In this document: positions 12,056 to 20,206 of the stretch, piece after piece
Position numbering within the stretch: position 1 is the first letter of the stretch
Layout of the letters: the number at the start of each line of letters is the position of its first letter
DNA from: Streptomyces catenulae
GTDB lineage: Bacteria; Actinomycetota; Actinomycetes; Streptomycetales; Streptomycetaceae
Assembly (NCBI RefSeq): GCF_000718015.1
Contig: NZ_JODY01000044.1
Span: 1 to 46,177, forward strand
Direction: 5' to 3'
DNA length: 46,177 bases
Notes under the pieces: generated by a model
The model's input: only the letters and a program-made list of their open reading frames with translations
Databases searched by the model: none
Told to the model about the DNA's origin: nothing
Translations under genes and position numbers: made by a program

Positions 12056-12496
12056 GTGGAGGAGTTGGACCGACGAATCGTGGATCTGCTCGTCAAGGAC
12101 GGGCGGATGAGCTACACCGACCTGGGCAAGGCCACCGGCCTGTCCACCTCGGCGGTGCATCAGCGGGTGCGCCGTCTGGAGCAGCGCGGGGTGATCCGCG
12201 GCTATGCCGCGATCGTGGACCCGGAGGCTGTGGGGCTGCCGCTGACCGCCTTCATCTCGGTCAAACCCTTCGACCCCAGCGCCCCCGACGATATCGCCGA
12301 GCGCCTCGCGGACGTCCCCGAACTGGAGGCGTGCCATAGCGTCGCCGGTGACGAGAACTACATCCTCAAGGTCCGCGTCGCCACCCCGCTGGAGCTGGAG
12401 CACCTGCTCAGCCGCATCCGCAGCCTGGCCGGGGTCTCGACCCGCACCACCGTCGTCCTGTCCACGCCGTACGAGGCCCGGCCGCCCCGTATCTGA
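12056..12496 (+). CDS. Lrp/AsnC-family transcriptional regulator
   Basis: A 146-residue regulator. N-terminal HTH: ELDRRIVDLLVKDGRMSYTD, LGKATGLSTSAVHQRVRRLE, QRGVIRGYAAIVDPEAVGLP. The C-terminal RAM/AsnC effector-binding domain follows (AFISVKPF, ACHSVAGDENYILKVRV, LSRIRSLAGVSTRTTVVLS). These proteins sense amino acids or related small molecules and form dimers or octamers. No amino-acid transport or degradation gene adjoins it. Start is GTG, apparently leaderless. A stem-loop follows the stop. Confidence 0.93.
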   Translation: MEELDRRIVDLLVKDGRMSYTDLGKATGLSTSAVHQRVRRLEQRGVIRGYAAIVDPEAVGLPLTAFISVKPFDPSAPDDIAERLADVPELEACHSVAGDENYILKVRVATPLELEHLLSRIRSLAGVSTRTTVVLSTPYEARPPRI

Positions 12497-12531
12497 GACG
12501 GGACCGCCGGGGCGCGGACGGGCGGCCGTTC

Positions 12532-12558
12532 CGCCCCCGCGCCCCTCGCGCGGGGGCG
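12532..12558 (+). terminator. Stem-loop terminator after the Lrp gene
   Basis: CGCCCCCGCGC (12532-12542), loop CCCTC, GCGCGGGGGCG (12548-12558): a perfect 11-bp stem, no T-run, 36 nt past the stop. Confidence 0.65.
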
Positions 12559-12632
12559 TCGTTCCCGCCACGCCGCGCCTTCCGCCCACCCCGCGCACCG
12601 GGCCCGGCCCGGCAGGGGCGAAACTGTCCGGT

Positions 12633-14273
12633 ATGAGCGAGCGCATCCCCGATCCGGCCCGTCCCCGTACCGTCCTGCTACGTGGCGGTGAGGTACACAG
12701 CCCCGCCGACCCGTTCGCCACCGCCATGGTGGTGGAGGGCGACAGCATCGCGTGGGTGGGGGAGGAGGGCGCCGCCGATTCCTTCGCCGACGGCGTCGAC
12801 GAGGTCATCCACCTCGACGGTGCGCTCGTCACCCCGGCGTTCACGGACGCACATGTGCACACCACCGCCACCGGCCTCGCCCTCACCGGCCTCGACCTCG
12901 CACCGGCCACCCGTCTCGACGACGCGCTCGCCCGCGTCCGCGCCCACGCCGCGGCCCGCCCGCACGACCGGGTCCTCCTCGGCCACGGCTGGGACGCCAC
13001 CGCCTGGCCCGAGGGCCGCCCGCCGTCCCGCGCCGAACTCGACGAGGCCACCGGCGGCCGTCCCCTCTACCTCACCCGCGTCGACGTGCACTCCGCCGTC
13101 GTCACCACCGCCCTGCTCGACCTCGTCCCCGGCCTGCGTGACCTGCCCGGATTCCAGGCCGACGCCCCGCTGACGGGCGATGCCCACCACGCCGTGCGGC
13201 AGACCGCGTACGCCACGCTGACGCCCGGCCAGCGCGCCGACGCGCAGCGGGCCGCGCTCGCCCGGGCCGCCTCGCTCGGCATCGGCAGCGTCCACGAGTG
13301 CGCCGGTCCGGAGATCTCCGGCGAGGACGACTTCACCGCACTGCTCGCCCTCGCCGCCGAGGGGAACGGCCCGCGGGTCGTCGGCTACTGGGCCGAACTG
13401 GTCGCATCCGCAAAGGAAGCCGACCGCATCCGCGAACTGGGCGCCCTCGGCGCGGCGGGCGACCTCTTCGCCGACGGCTCCCTCGGCTCACACACCGCCC
13501 ACCTCCACGCGCCCTACGCCGACGCCGGACACACCGGCACCGCCCACCTCGACGCCGAGGCCGTCGCCACCCACGTCGCGCACTGCACCGAGGCCGGACT
13601 CCAGGCAGGCTTCCACGCCATCGGCGACGCCGCGCTGACCACCGTCACCGACGGCGTCCGGGCCGCCGCCGACCGCGTCGGTCTCGCCCGCGTCCGCGCC
13701 GCCCGCCACCGCGTCGAACACGCCGAGATGCTCACCGAGCGCACCCTCGCCGCCTTCGCCGACCTGGCCCTGACCGCCTCCGTCCAGCCCGCCTTCGACG
13801 CGGCCTGGGGCGGCACCGAGGGCATGTACGCGACCCGCCTCGGCGCCGACCGCGCCCGCACCCTCAACCCGTACGCGGCGCTGCTCAAGGCCGGGGTGCC
13901 GCTCGCCCTCGGCTCCGACAGCCCCGTCACGCCCCTCGATCCCTGGGGCACCGTCCGCGCCGCGGTCTTCCACCGCACCCGGGCGCACGGCATCTCCGCC
14001 CGCGCCGCCTTCACCGCCCACACCCGCGGCGGCTGGCGCGCCATCGGCCGCGACGACGCCGGGGTGCTGGTCCCCGGCGCCCCCGCCGACTACGCCGTCT
14101 GGCGCGCCGGGGACCTGGTCGTCCAGGCGCCCGACGAGCGCGTCGAGCGCTGGTCGACCGATCCCCGCTCCGGCACCCCGGGCCTCCCCGACCTCAGCCC
14201 GGACCGTCCGCTGCCGGTCTGTCTGACCACCGTCGTCGCCGGACGCACCGTCTTCGCACGGCCGAACGAGTGA
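12633..14273 (+). CDS. Amidohydrolase family protein (YtcJ-like)
   Basis: A 546-residue metal-dependent hydrolase of the amidohydrolase superfamily (YtcJ/COG1574-like). The N-terminal beta-sandwich part is VLLRGGEVHSPADPFATAMV. The metal-binding HxH is in TPAFTDAHVHTT, GVGYWAEL-type barrel segments follow, and conserved blocks include LFADGSLGSHTAHL, GFHAIGDAAL, RHRVEHAEML and LALGSDSPVTPLDPW. Known relatives hydrolyse N-acyl or formamide substrates; the substrate here is unknown. Start is ATG 12633; the AGGGG upstream is distant (about 14 nt), so initiation may be weak. The upstream open frame (to 12348) overlaps the Lrp gene and is not used. A strong hairpin follows. Confidence 0.9.
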   Translation: MSERIPDPARPRTVLLRGGEVHSPADPFATAMVVEGDSIAWVGEEGAADSFADGVDEVIHLDGALVTPAFTDAHVHTTATGLALTGLDLAPATRLDDALARVRAHAAARPHDRVLLGHGWDATAWPEGRPPSRAELDEATGGRPLYLTRVDVHSAVVTTALLDLVPGLRDLPGFQADAPLTGDAHHAVRQTAYATLTPGQRADAQRAALARAASLGIGSVHECAGPEISGEDDFTALLALAAEGNGPRVVGYWAELVASAKEADRIRELGALGAAGDLFADGSLGSHTAHLHAPYADAGHTGTAHLDAEAVATHVAHCTEAGLQAGFHAIGDAALTTVTDGVRAAADRVGLARVRAARHRVEHAEMLTERTLAAFADLALTASVQPAFDAAWGGTEGMYATRLGADRARTLNPYAALLKAGVPLALGSDSPVTPLDPWGTVRAAVFHRTRAHGISARAAFTAHTRGGWRAIGRDDAGVLVPGAPADYAVWRAGDLVVQAPDERVERWSTDPRSGTPGLPDLSPDRPLPVCLTTVVAGRTVFARPNE

Positions 14274-14827
14274 CTTCGTGCGGCCGCCGCCGTGCGCGGC
14301 GGCCGCACCGTACGCCCCTGCCCCGCCTGGGATCGGCGGCCACCGGTCCGGCCGGGCGGTGAAAAGGCCCCGGATGTGGCGGCTGTTGACAGCAGGCGGT
14401 CGGCGGCCGGTAGGTTCGGCCGAGTCCACCACAGGACGTCCGGCCGGGAGATTCCCTACCGTCGTCGGCCGCGGCTGGGCCACGGGCGGTGTGCCGGGAC
14501 CGGACGCCGTCACTGTGAGCCAGGTCCAGCACCAGCGGCGCGAGACGCGGAAACGCTCCGGCCGGAAGGGTCCCTCCCGGCTCCCTGGAGAGCCGGGAGG
14601 ACGGTGCGACCCGGGTAGGGCCCGGACGCTCAGTAGACAACGGCTCTCGGTCGACCCGCAGCCAGCGGGCCCCAGGTCGGCCCGAAGGGCACCGGGCCCC
14701 TATCCGCACCGCCCCCCACCCGGCGGCGCCGCGGAGCGCCCGCCGCCCCCGGCACCCCGCACCCGCCGCCCCGGCCTTCCGTTGTACGGTCTGCTCACCA
14801 CCGCACGACCTGCAGGAAGGCGCGACC
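14274..14827 (+). other. Long non-coding leader with promoter and two terminator-like hairpins, upstream of lnt
   Basis: This 554-bp gap has no supportable gene. After the upstream terminator there is TTGACA (14386-14391) and TAGGTT (14411-14416), spacing 19 bp. Next comes a nested fold: GGTAGG pairing with CCTACC around CGGCC/GGCCG and GTCC/GGAC. Two strong hairpins follow: 14573-14600 (11-bp perfect stem CCTCCCGGCTC / GAGCCGGGAGG) and 14667-14700 (GGGCCC / GGGCCC with an inner GGCCC-GAA-GGGC). The lnt start is 127 nt past the last hairpin. It could be an attenuated leader or a small RNA. No known riboswitch consensus fitted. Confidence 0.5.
14278..14308 (+). terminator. Stem-loop terminator after the amidohydrolase gene
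   Basis: GTGCGGCCGCCGC (14278-14290), 5-nt loop, GCGGCGGCCGCAC (14296-14308): a perfect 13-bp stem directly after the stop, no T-run. Confidence 0.75.
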
Positions 14828-16498
14828 GTGCCCCCGGGCCCCTCCGACACCACCGAAGCCGCGGACGACCGCGACGCGGCCGACGGTCCCGCGCCGCCGA
14901 CCGCGCCGGACCCGGCACCGCCCCGCCCCGGCCGGTGGCGCCGCCTCGGCGCCCTCGCCCGCCGCACGGCCCCGCGCACCGCGCTCGCCGCCTGCGCCGG
15001 AATCGCCCTCGGCCTCGCCTTCCCGCCCTACGACCTGTGGCCGCTCTCCCTGTTGTCGGTCGCCGCGCTGGCGCTGCTGGTCCGCGGCCGGAGCGCCGCC
15101 CAGGGCGCCTGGCTCGGCCTCGTTTTCGGTCTGCCGTTCTTCCTGCTGCTGCTCAAGTGGCTGCACGTGGTCGGCTGGGACGCCGTGGTGGGGCTGTCGG
15201 TCGCCGAGGCGCTGTTCATGGCCCTGCTCGGCGCCGGGCTCGCCCGCGTCTCCCGGCTGCCGTGGTGGCCGCTGTGGGGCGCCTGTCTGTGGGTCGCCCA
15301 GGAGTGCGCCCGCGACCGGCTGCCGTTCGGCGGCTTCCCCTGGGGGCGCCTCGCGTTCGCGAACACCGGCTCGCCGTTCACCCCGCTCGCCGCGCTGGGC
15401 GGCGCACCGCTGGTGACCTTCGCCGTCGCGCTCACCGGCGGTCTGCTGGCGGCCTGCGCCGCCGGACTGTGGGGGCTGCGCTCCGGCGGGACGCTGCGCC
15501 GCGCGCTGCCCGCCGTGGAGGCGTTCGGCCTCGCCGCGGCGCTCACCGCGGCCGGAACGCTGGTCCCCGTACCGACCAAGGCCGACGACACCGTCGACAT
15601 CGCGGTCGTCCAGGGCAACGTCCAGCAGCCCGGGATGGACTTCCTCGGCCGCCCGATGCAGATCCTCGACAACCACGCCCGGGCCACCGAGAAGCTGGCC
15701 GCCGACATCCGGTCCGGGAAGGCGAAGAAGCCCGACCTGGTGATCTGGCCGGAGAACGCCTCCGACCTCGACCCCTTCCGCTTCCCGCAGGCCCGCGACC
15801 GGATCGACGAGGCGGTCCGGGCCATCGGCGTACCGGTGCTCGTCGGCGCCCTCGTCGACCACCCGAGCAAGCCCGGCTACGTCTTCAACGAGGGCATCGT
15901 CTGGGATCCGGTCAAGGGCCCCGGCGCCTCGTACACCAAGCAGCACCCGGTGCCGTTCGGTGAGTACGTGCCGTTCCGGGAGCAGCTCAGCAAGATCATC
16001 ACGCGGTTCCAGCGGGTGCCCCGGGACTTCTACCCCGGCGACCACACCGGCGTCCTGAAGGTCGGGCCCGCCCGGCTCGGCGACGTCATCTGCTTCGAGG
16101 TGGCCTACGACCAGATCGTGCACGACACCGTGCGCGCCGGGGCCCGGGCCCTGGTGATCCAGACCAACAACGCGACCTACGGCCGCACCGGGCAGCCCGA
16201 GCAGCAGCTCGCGATGTCGAAGCTGCGCGCCGTCGAGCACGGCCGGGCCGTCGTCACCGCCGCGACCAGCGGAATCAGCGCGGTGGTCGCACCGGACGGA
16301 AAGATCGTCCGGAAGATTCCCGAATTCACCCAAGGTGTCGTCTCCGCGCGTATCCCGCTGCGCGACGAAACGACGCTCGCCGACCGCGCGGGTGCAACGC
16401 CCGAGTGGACGCTCGCTATCGTGGGCCTTCTGTCCTGCGTCGCGTCCCCTCTGATCGGCCGGCGCGGGCGACCGAAGGACGAGAAGGGGCAGCAGTGA
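14828..16498 (+). CDS. lnt: Apolipoprotein N-acyltransferase
   Basis: A 556-residue membrane enzyme that N-acylates the lipid-modified Cys of lipoproteins. A Pro/Asp-rich cytoplasmic N-terminus (about 45 residues) is followed by several hydrophobic segments (about 50-230), then an extracytoplasmic nitrilase-like domain and a final membrane segment (about 525-545). The Glu-Lys-Cys triad is visible: Glu in LVIWPENASD, Lys in SYTKQHPVPFGEYVPF, Cys in GDVICFEVAY. Start is GTG 14828 with AGGAAGG 6 nt upstream. The 3' end overlaps the ppm1 start (GTGA), so the two are translationally coupled. In mycobacteria the equivalent domains are fused in one Ppm1 protein in some species. Confidence 0.95.
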   Translation: MPPGPSDTTEAADDRDAADGPAPPTAPDPAPPRPGRWRRLGALARRTAPRTALAACAGIALGLAFPPYDLWPLSLLSVAALALLVRGRSAAQGAWLGLVFGLPFFLLLLKWLHVVGWDAVVGLSVAEALFMALLGAGLARVSRLPWWPLWGACLWVAQECARDRLPFGGFPWGRLAFANTGSPFTPLAALGGAPLVTFAVALTGGLLAACAAGLWGLRSGGTLRRALPAVEAFGLAAALTAAGTLVPVPTKADDTVDIAVVQGNVQQPGMDFLGRPMQILDNHARATEKLAADIRSGKAKKPDLVIWPENASDLDPFRFPQARDRIDEAVRAIGVPVLVGALVDHPSKPGYVFNEGIVWDPVKGPGASYTKQHPVPFGEYVPFREQLSKIITRFQRVPRDFYPGDHTGVLKVGPARLGDVICFEVAYDQIVHDTVRAGARALVIQTNNATYGRTGQPEQQLAMSKLRAVEHGRAVVTAATSGISAVVAPDGKIVRKIPEFTQGVVSARIPLRDETTLADRAGATPEWTLAIVGLLSCVASPLIGRRGRPKDEKGQQ

Positions 16499-17253
16499 CA
16501 GACGGCGGTCAGCGGCAGTACGGTCCGCTCGGCACCACCTTGGTGATCATCCCGACGTACAACGAGGCGGAGAACGTCAAGCCGATCGTCGAGCGGGTAC
16601 GGTCCGCCGTCCCCGAGGCGCATGTGCTCGTCGCGGACGACAACAGCCCGGACGGCACCGGCAAGCTCGCCGACGAACTCGCAGCCACGGACGACCACGT
16701 CCATGTGCTGCACCGCAAGGGCAAGGAAGGGCTCGGCGCCGCCTATCTCGCCGGGTTCCGCTGGGGCGTCGAGCACGGCTACGGCGTCCTCGTCGAGATG
16801 GACGCCGACGGCTCCCACCAGCCGGAGGAGCTGCCCCGGCTGCTCACCGCGCTCAAGGGCGCCGATCTGGTGCTCGGCTCGCGCTGGGTGCCCGGCGGCC
16901 GGGTGGTGAACTGGCCGAAGTCCCGCGAATTCCTCTCCCGCGGCGGCTCCACCTACTCCCGTCTGCTGCTCGATGTGCCGATCCGGGATGTGACCGGCGG
17001 ATTCCGCGCCTTTCGCGTGGACGCCCTCGACCGGCTGGGTCTGGACGAGGTGGCCTCCCAGGGGTACTGCTTCCAGGTCGACCTGGCCCGCCGCGCGGTC
17101 AAGGCCGGGCTGCACGTCGTCGAGGTGCCGATCACCTTCGTCGAGCGGGAGCGCGGCGACTCCAAGATGAGCCGGGACATCGTCGTCGAGGCGCTGTGGC
17201 GGGTCACCGCCTGGGGCGTCGGCTCCCGCCTGGACAAGATCCGCGGGAAGTGA
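16495..17253 (+). CDS. ppm1: Polyprenol monophosphomannose synthase (GT2)
   Basis: A 252-residue GT-A glycosyltransferase, transferring mannose from GDP-mannose to polyprenyl phosphate at the inner membrane face; the lipid-linked mannose feeds protein O-mannosylation and cell-envelope glycans. Visible motifs: IIPTYNEAENV, VADDNSPDGTG, and the metal-binding VEMDADGSHQPEELP; DVTGGFRAFRVDALD and ITFVERERGDSKMS are typical of the DPM1/Ppm family. No C-terminal transmembrane segments, so it is the soluble type likely held at the membrane by Lnt. Start is GTG 16495, overlapping the lnt stop by 4 nt, with AAGGGG upstream. An imperfect hairpin (17258-17300) follows. Confidence 0.95.
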   Translation: MTDGGQRQYGPLGTTLVIIPTYNEAENVKPIVERVRSAVPEAHVLVADDNSPDGTGKLADELAATDDHVHVLHRKGKEGLGAAYLAGFRWGVEHGYGVLVEMDADGSHQPEELPRLLTALKGADLVLGSRWVPGGRVVNWPKSREFLSRGGSTYSRLLLDVPIRDVTGGFRAFRVDALDRLGLDEVASQGYCFQVDLARRAVKAGLHVVEVPITFVERERGDSKMSRDIVVEALWRVTAWGVGSRLDKIRGK

Positions 17254-17257
17254 CCCC

Positions 17258-17300
17258 GGCCGCCCAGAGGTGATCGTCGCGGCGACCCTCGGGGGCGGCC
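17258..17300 (+). terminator. Imperfect stem-loop after ppm1
   Basis: GGCCGCCC (17258-17265) pairs with GGGCGGCC (17293-17300), with a further small inner GTCGC/GCGAC stem. It would separate lnt-ppm1 from fxsA, perhaps only partly. Confidence 0.45.
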
Positions 17301-17328
17301 CGGGCGGGTGGCCAGGCACACTTGAGGC

Positions 17329-17889
17329 ATGACGTTCGGAGCCACGCCCACGCCACCGCCCCACCCGCCCCGGCGCTCCGCCGCCCGCCGCTTCCTGCCG
17401 CTCGCGGTGATCGCCTGGTTGGTCCTGGAGGTCTGGCTGCTCCGGCTGGTGGCCGAGGCGGCCGGCGGCTGGACGGTCCTCCTGCTGCTGATCGCCGGGG
17501 TCGTCGCGGGCAGCTATGTGATCAAGCGGGCCGGTCGCCGGGCCTGGCGCCGGTTGGCCGAGTCGGTGCAGTCCGGTACGGCGCCCGAGCCCGCCAAGGA
17601 CGGCGGCAACACCCTGCCGATGCTCGGCGGGCTGCTGCTGATCCTGCCCGGCATGGTCTCCGACGTACTGGGCCTGCTCTGCCTCTTCCCGCCGACCGGC
17701 AAGCTGATCCGCCGCCGCGCCGAGAAGCTGCTGACCGCCCGCGCCGCGCGCCCGGCGCCCGGCTCCCTCGGCGACGCCTTCCAGCAGGCGCGGATGCACC
17801 GGCCCGACGGCAAGGTCGTCCAGGGCGAGGTCATCCGCGACGACGAGCCGCCGCGCCCGCCCCGCCAGGACCCGCCGCTGACCCGCTGA
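17329..17889 (+). CDS. fxsA: FxsA family membrane protein
   Basis: A 186-residue FxsA-family protein. It has hydrophobic segments at about 23-42 (LPLAVIAWLVLEVWLLRLV) and 48-62, the family block GNTLPMLGGLLLILPGMVSD followed by VLGLLCLFPPTGKLIRRRAE, and a long charged/Pro-rich C-terminal tail. In E. coli FxsA relieves F-plasmid exclusion of phage T7; its normal function is not established. Start is ATG 17329 with only GAGG upstream. It lies 75 bp after ppm1 in the same direction, and a long hairpin begins directly at its stop. Confidence 0.88.
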   Translation: MTFGATPTPPPHPPRRSAARRFLPLAVIAWLVLEVWLLRLVAEAAGGWTVLLLLIAGVVAGSYVIKRAGRRAWRRLAESVQSGTAPEPAKDGGNTLPMLGGLLLILPGMVSDVLGLLCLFPPTGKLIRRRAEKLLTARAARPAPGSLGDAFQQARMHRPDGKVVQGEVIRDDEPPRPPRQDPPLTR

Positions 17890-17963
17890 CCGGAGAGCCG
17901 GGCGCCGTTCGACGGGCCGGTCCGCGGGGGAGCGGGACCGGCCCGGGCGCCTCGGCTCTCCGG
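17890..17963 (+). terminator. Long imperfect hairpin after fxsA
   Basis: The outer arms CCGGAGAGCCGGGCGCC and GGCGCCTCGGCTCTCCGG enclose an inner stem GGGCCGGTCC / GGACCGGCCC. It starts at the base after the fxsA stop. Confidence 0.7.
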
Positions 17964-17968
17964 ACATG

Positions 17969-18010
17969 CACGAGGGCCGGTGCCACCGAGTGGTGGCACC
18001 GGCCCTCGTG
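17969..18010. terminator. Bidirectional terminator between fxsA and rbpA
   Basis: A perfect stem of 19 bp centred on loop GAGT (17988-17991): 17969-17987 pairs with 17992-18010. The core is GAGGGCCGGTGCCACC with its complement. It lies between two convergent genes. Confidence 0.85.
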
Positions 18011-18049
18011 TGCTGCTGTGGTGCGCTACTGCGTCGGGAAGTCCGGTCG

Positions 18050-18427
18050 TCAGGCGGACTTGCGGTTGCTGTCGCGCGGATGCACGGCGATGTTCATGGT
18101 GCCGGAGCGCAGGACGGCCAGCCGTTCGGCCAGCACCTCCTCCAGCTCCTCGCGGGTGCGCCGCTCCATGAGCATGTCCCAGTGCGTACGCGCGGGCTTA
18201 CCCTTCTTTTCCTCCGGGCCGTCGCCATCCACCAGAAGCGAGGGTGCGCCACATACCTTGCACTCCCACTCCGGCGGAATCTCGGCCTCAACCGAGAACG
18301 GCATCTCGAATCGATGTCCGTTCTGGCATGCGTACTCCACCGCCTGGCGCGGTGCCAGGTCGATGCCGCGGTCGGTCTCGTAGCTGGTCACCACGAGTCG
18401 CGTGCCGCGAAGAGCTCGCTCACTCAT
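18050..18427 (-). CDS. rbpA: RNA polymerase-binding protein RbpA
   Basis: A 125-residue actinobacterial RNA polymerase-binding protein that stabilises holoenzyme with the principal sigma factor and helps open-complex formation. Typical features: N-terminal ALRGTRLVVTSYETDRGIDL; a core with zinc-binding type residues (YACQNGH and WECKVCG); then a basic linker and the C-terminal sigma-interacting helix RTHWDMLMERRTREELEEVL, AERLAVLRSG. Length matches the family (about 110-125). ATG 18427 has GGGAGG 8 nt upstream. A sigma-R promoter lies 60-90 bp upstream, fitting its known control by disulphide stress in Streptomyces. Confidence 0.97.
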   Translation of the reverse strand: MSERALRGTRLVVTSYETDRGIDLAPRQAVEYACQNGHRFEMPFSVEAEIPPEWECKVCGAPSLLVDGDGPEEKKGKPARTHWDMLMERRTREELEEVLAERLAVLRSGTMNIAVHPRDSNRKSA

Positions 18428-18487
18428 GAATCGTGCCTCCCGGGCTTGTCGCCCACAGGACAGGTGTCGCTGTCGTCGTCATCTGGT

Positions 18488-18515
18488 CAACGTCCGGTCG
18501 GCGGTGAAGATTCCC
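18488..18515 (-). promoter_or_regulatory. Sigma-R (SigR) promoter of rbpA
   Basis: On the minus strand, GGGAAT (18510-18515), exactly 18 bp, then GTTG (18488-18491). This is a perfect fit to the sigma-R consensus GGGAAT-N18-GTT. The -35 overlaps the 14-bp palindrome TCCCGAATTCGGGA (18512-18525). Confidence 0.9.
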
Positions 18516-18558
18516 GAATTCGGGATGGATGCGCCCGCCCGTCACCGACCACCGTTCC

Positions 18559-18645
18559 TGACGGAGGCGCCGTACGCCGCTGCTCACCTTCACCACTCGC
18601 CCGCCTCCGCCGTGACGGAGACGCTGCGCGCCGCTGCCTACCTTC
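18559..18645. repeat. Imperfect 33-bp direct repeat (2 copies)
   Basis: Copies at 18559-18591 and 18613-18645, 27 of 33 positions identical, period 54 bp. Both begin TGACGGAG and end with ACCTTC. They lie upstream of the rbpA promoter. Confidence 0.7.
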
Positions 18646-18788
18646 GTGCCGCCCCTTGTTGTACCCACCAGCGCCCGTTTTGTCACATCTGATGTGAGAT
18701 GTCACCCAGCGCCCATGTCTCTTGAACGCGCAGTAACGGTCCGCCTGGTGAGCCAAAGGCGTATACTACCGCGCCACCACCGCCGAAA

Positions 18789-20159
18789 CTAAATCCGGTC
18801 CGGTACGGGATTCCCCGCCGCCGCCACGGCCCGCCGCATCGGGACCCGCGCCAGCAGGACGAATCCCACCACGAAGAACACCCCCAGCGACGCGATGGCC
18901 AGCCGGTAGCTCCCCGTCAGCTGGTACGCCACCCCGAACACCAACGGCCCCAGCCAGCTCACGCCACGGTCGCTGATCTCGTACGCGGAGAAGTACTCCG
19001 CCTCCTTGCCGCGCGGCACCACATGGGAGAAGAGCGAGCGCGAAAGCGCCTGACTGCCGCCCAGAACCAGGCCGATGGCCGCGGCCAGCGCGTAGAACCA
19101 CACCGGCTCCCCGGGCGGCAGCGCGCACCCCGCGACGATCGTCGCCGTCCACGCCACCAGCGAACCGAGAACCGTGCGCTGTGCGCCGTACCGCCGGGCC
19201 AGCCGCCCCATCGCCAGCGCCCCGGCCGCCGCCAGCACCTGCACCAGCAGGACCGAGACGATCAGCGTCGTCTGGTCGAGGCCCAGCTCCTGCGAGCCGT
19301 AGACCGACGCCTGGGTGATGACCGTCTGCACGCCGTCGTTGTAGACGAGGTACGCCAGCAGGAAGGCGAGGGTGAGCGGGTGGGCGCGCATGTCGCGGAG
19401 GGTGGCGCGCAACTGGGCCAGGCCCTGACCGAGCACCGCGGGGCCGTTTGGCCCGGGGCGCTCCGGCGTCCGGTCCGCCCAGCGGTCGCGGAGTCTGCGC
19501 AGCGGAATGACCGAGAACAGCCCCCACCACAGGCCGGATGACGCCAGACAGATCCGGATCGCGGCGCCCTCGGTCAGACCGAAGGAGGCGTGCGCGCCGT
19601 ACAGCACCAGATGGGCGATGAGCGCCAGACCGGCCGCGGCGTAGCCGAACGCCCAGCCGCGGGTGGAGACCGCGTCGCGCTCCTCGGGCCCCGCGATCTG
19701 CGGCAGATAGGAGTTGTAGAGCATCATCGAGACCACGAACGCGACGTTCGCGACGATCAGCAGCGCCCCGCCCAGCAGATAGCGGGTGCCCTCCAGCCAG
19801 AACATCCCGGCCGTCGCCACCGACCCGGTCACCGTGCAGAGGCCGAGCAGCGGCTTCTTCCGGCCCGTCCGGTCGGCCACCGCCCCGGCGAGCGGCATCG
19901 CCAGCACCGACAGCAGCAGCGACGCCGAGACGGTGTACGCGAAGAACGAGCCGGGGCGCACCGGTATCCCGAGCGGGTGGACGAAGCCGTCCGGACCCGC
20001 GGCCGCCTGCGCGATCGAGGTCAGATAGGGGCCCAGGAAGACCGTCAGCACGGTCGTGGAGTAGACGCTGTTGGCCCAGTCGTACCAGTACCAGCCGCGC
20101 TGTTCGCGGCGGAGCGCGGTGAGCCGCGCGGGTTGTTCGTCCACGGTCGGTGCGTGCAC
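18789..20159 (-). CDS. MFS transporter, UMF1/Atg22-like
   Basis: A 456-residue integral membrane transporter of the UMF1 (Atg22-like) MFS family. QRGWYWYDWANSVYSTTVLT is the family's N-terminal signature, LAGAVADRTGRKKPLLGL is the MFS loop 2-3 motif, and MMLYNSYLPQIAG and FLLAYLVYNDGVQTVI are also characteristic. About 11-12 hydrophobic segments. The substrate is unknown; yeast Atg22 exports amino acids from the vacuole. Start chosen at GTG 20159 behind GGGGGTGGG; the longer frame reads into the GDPD gene. It is the last gene of a yczE-GDPD-MFS set with a 47-nt gap. Confidence 0.92.
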   Translation of the reverse strand: MHAPTVDEQPARLTALRREQRGWYWYDWANSVYSTTVLTVFLGPYLTSIAQAAAGPDGFVHPLGIPVRPGSFFAYTVSASLLLSVLAMPLAGAVADRTGRKKPLLGLCTVTGSVATAGMFWLEGTRYLLGGALLIVANVAFVVSMMLYNSYLPQIAGPEERDAVSTRGWAFGYAAAGLALIAHLVLYGAHASFGLTEGAAIRICLASSGLWWGLFSVIPLRRLRDRWADRTPERPGPNGPAVLGQGLAQLRATLRDMRAHPLTLAFLLAYLVYNDGVQTVITQASVYGSQELGLDQTTLIVSVLLVQVLAAAGALAMGRLARRYGAQRTVLGSLVAWTATIVAGCALPPGEPVWFYALAAAIGLVLGGSQALSRSLFSHVVPRGKEAEYFSAYEISDRGVSWLGPLVFGVAYQLTGSYRLAIASLGVFFVVGFVLLARVPMRRAVAAAGNPVPDRI

Positions 20160-20206
20160 CGCCCACCCCCGTCTTTCCCCCCGGCGGCACGACCGGGCGC
20201 CGGGGG

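Larger units (their letters stand above)
18428..18788. other. rbpA upstream region
   Basis: A 361-bp gap between rbpA and the MFS gene. Besides the sigma-R promoter it holds an imperfect 33-bp direct repeat, a palindrome TCACATC-T-GATGTGA (within 18683-18700), and on the minus strand a possible second promoter (GTGACA, 17 bp, TACAAC). I see no gene; the small frames here lack supporting features. Confidence 0.5.

Noticed and set aside
14380..14700. Cobalamin riboswitch in the lnt leader
   Set aside because: CACTGTGA resembles part of the B12 box, but the other conserved segments (GGGAA...GGTG...TCCGG and the terminal AGGAGACC-like block) are missing or out of order.
18420..18692. Small open frames in the rbpA upstream region
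   Set aside because: They overlap the sigma-R promoter and the direct repeats, lack good ribosome sites, and match no family.
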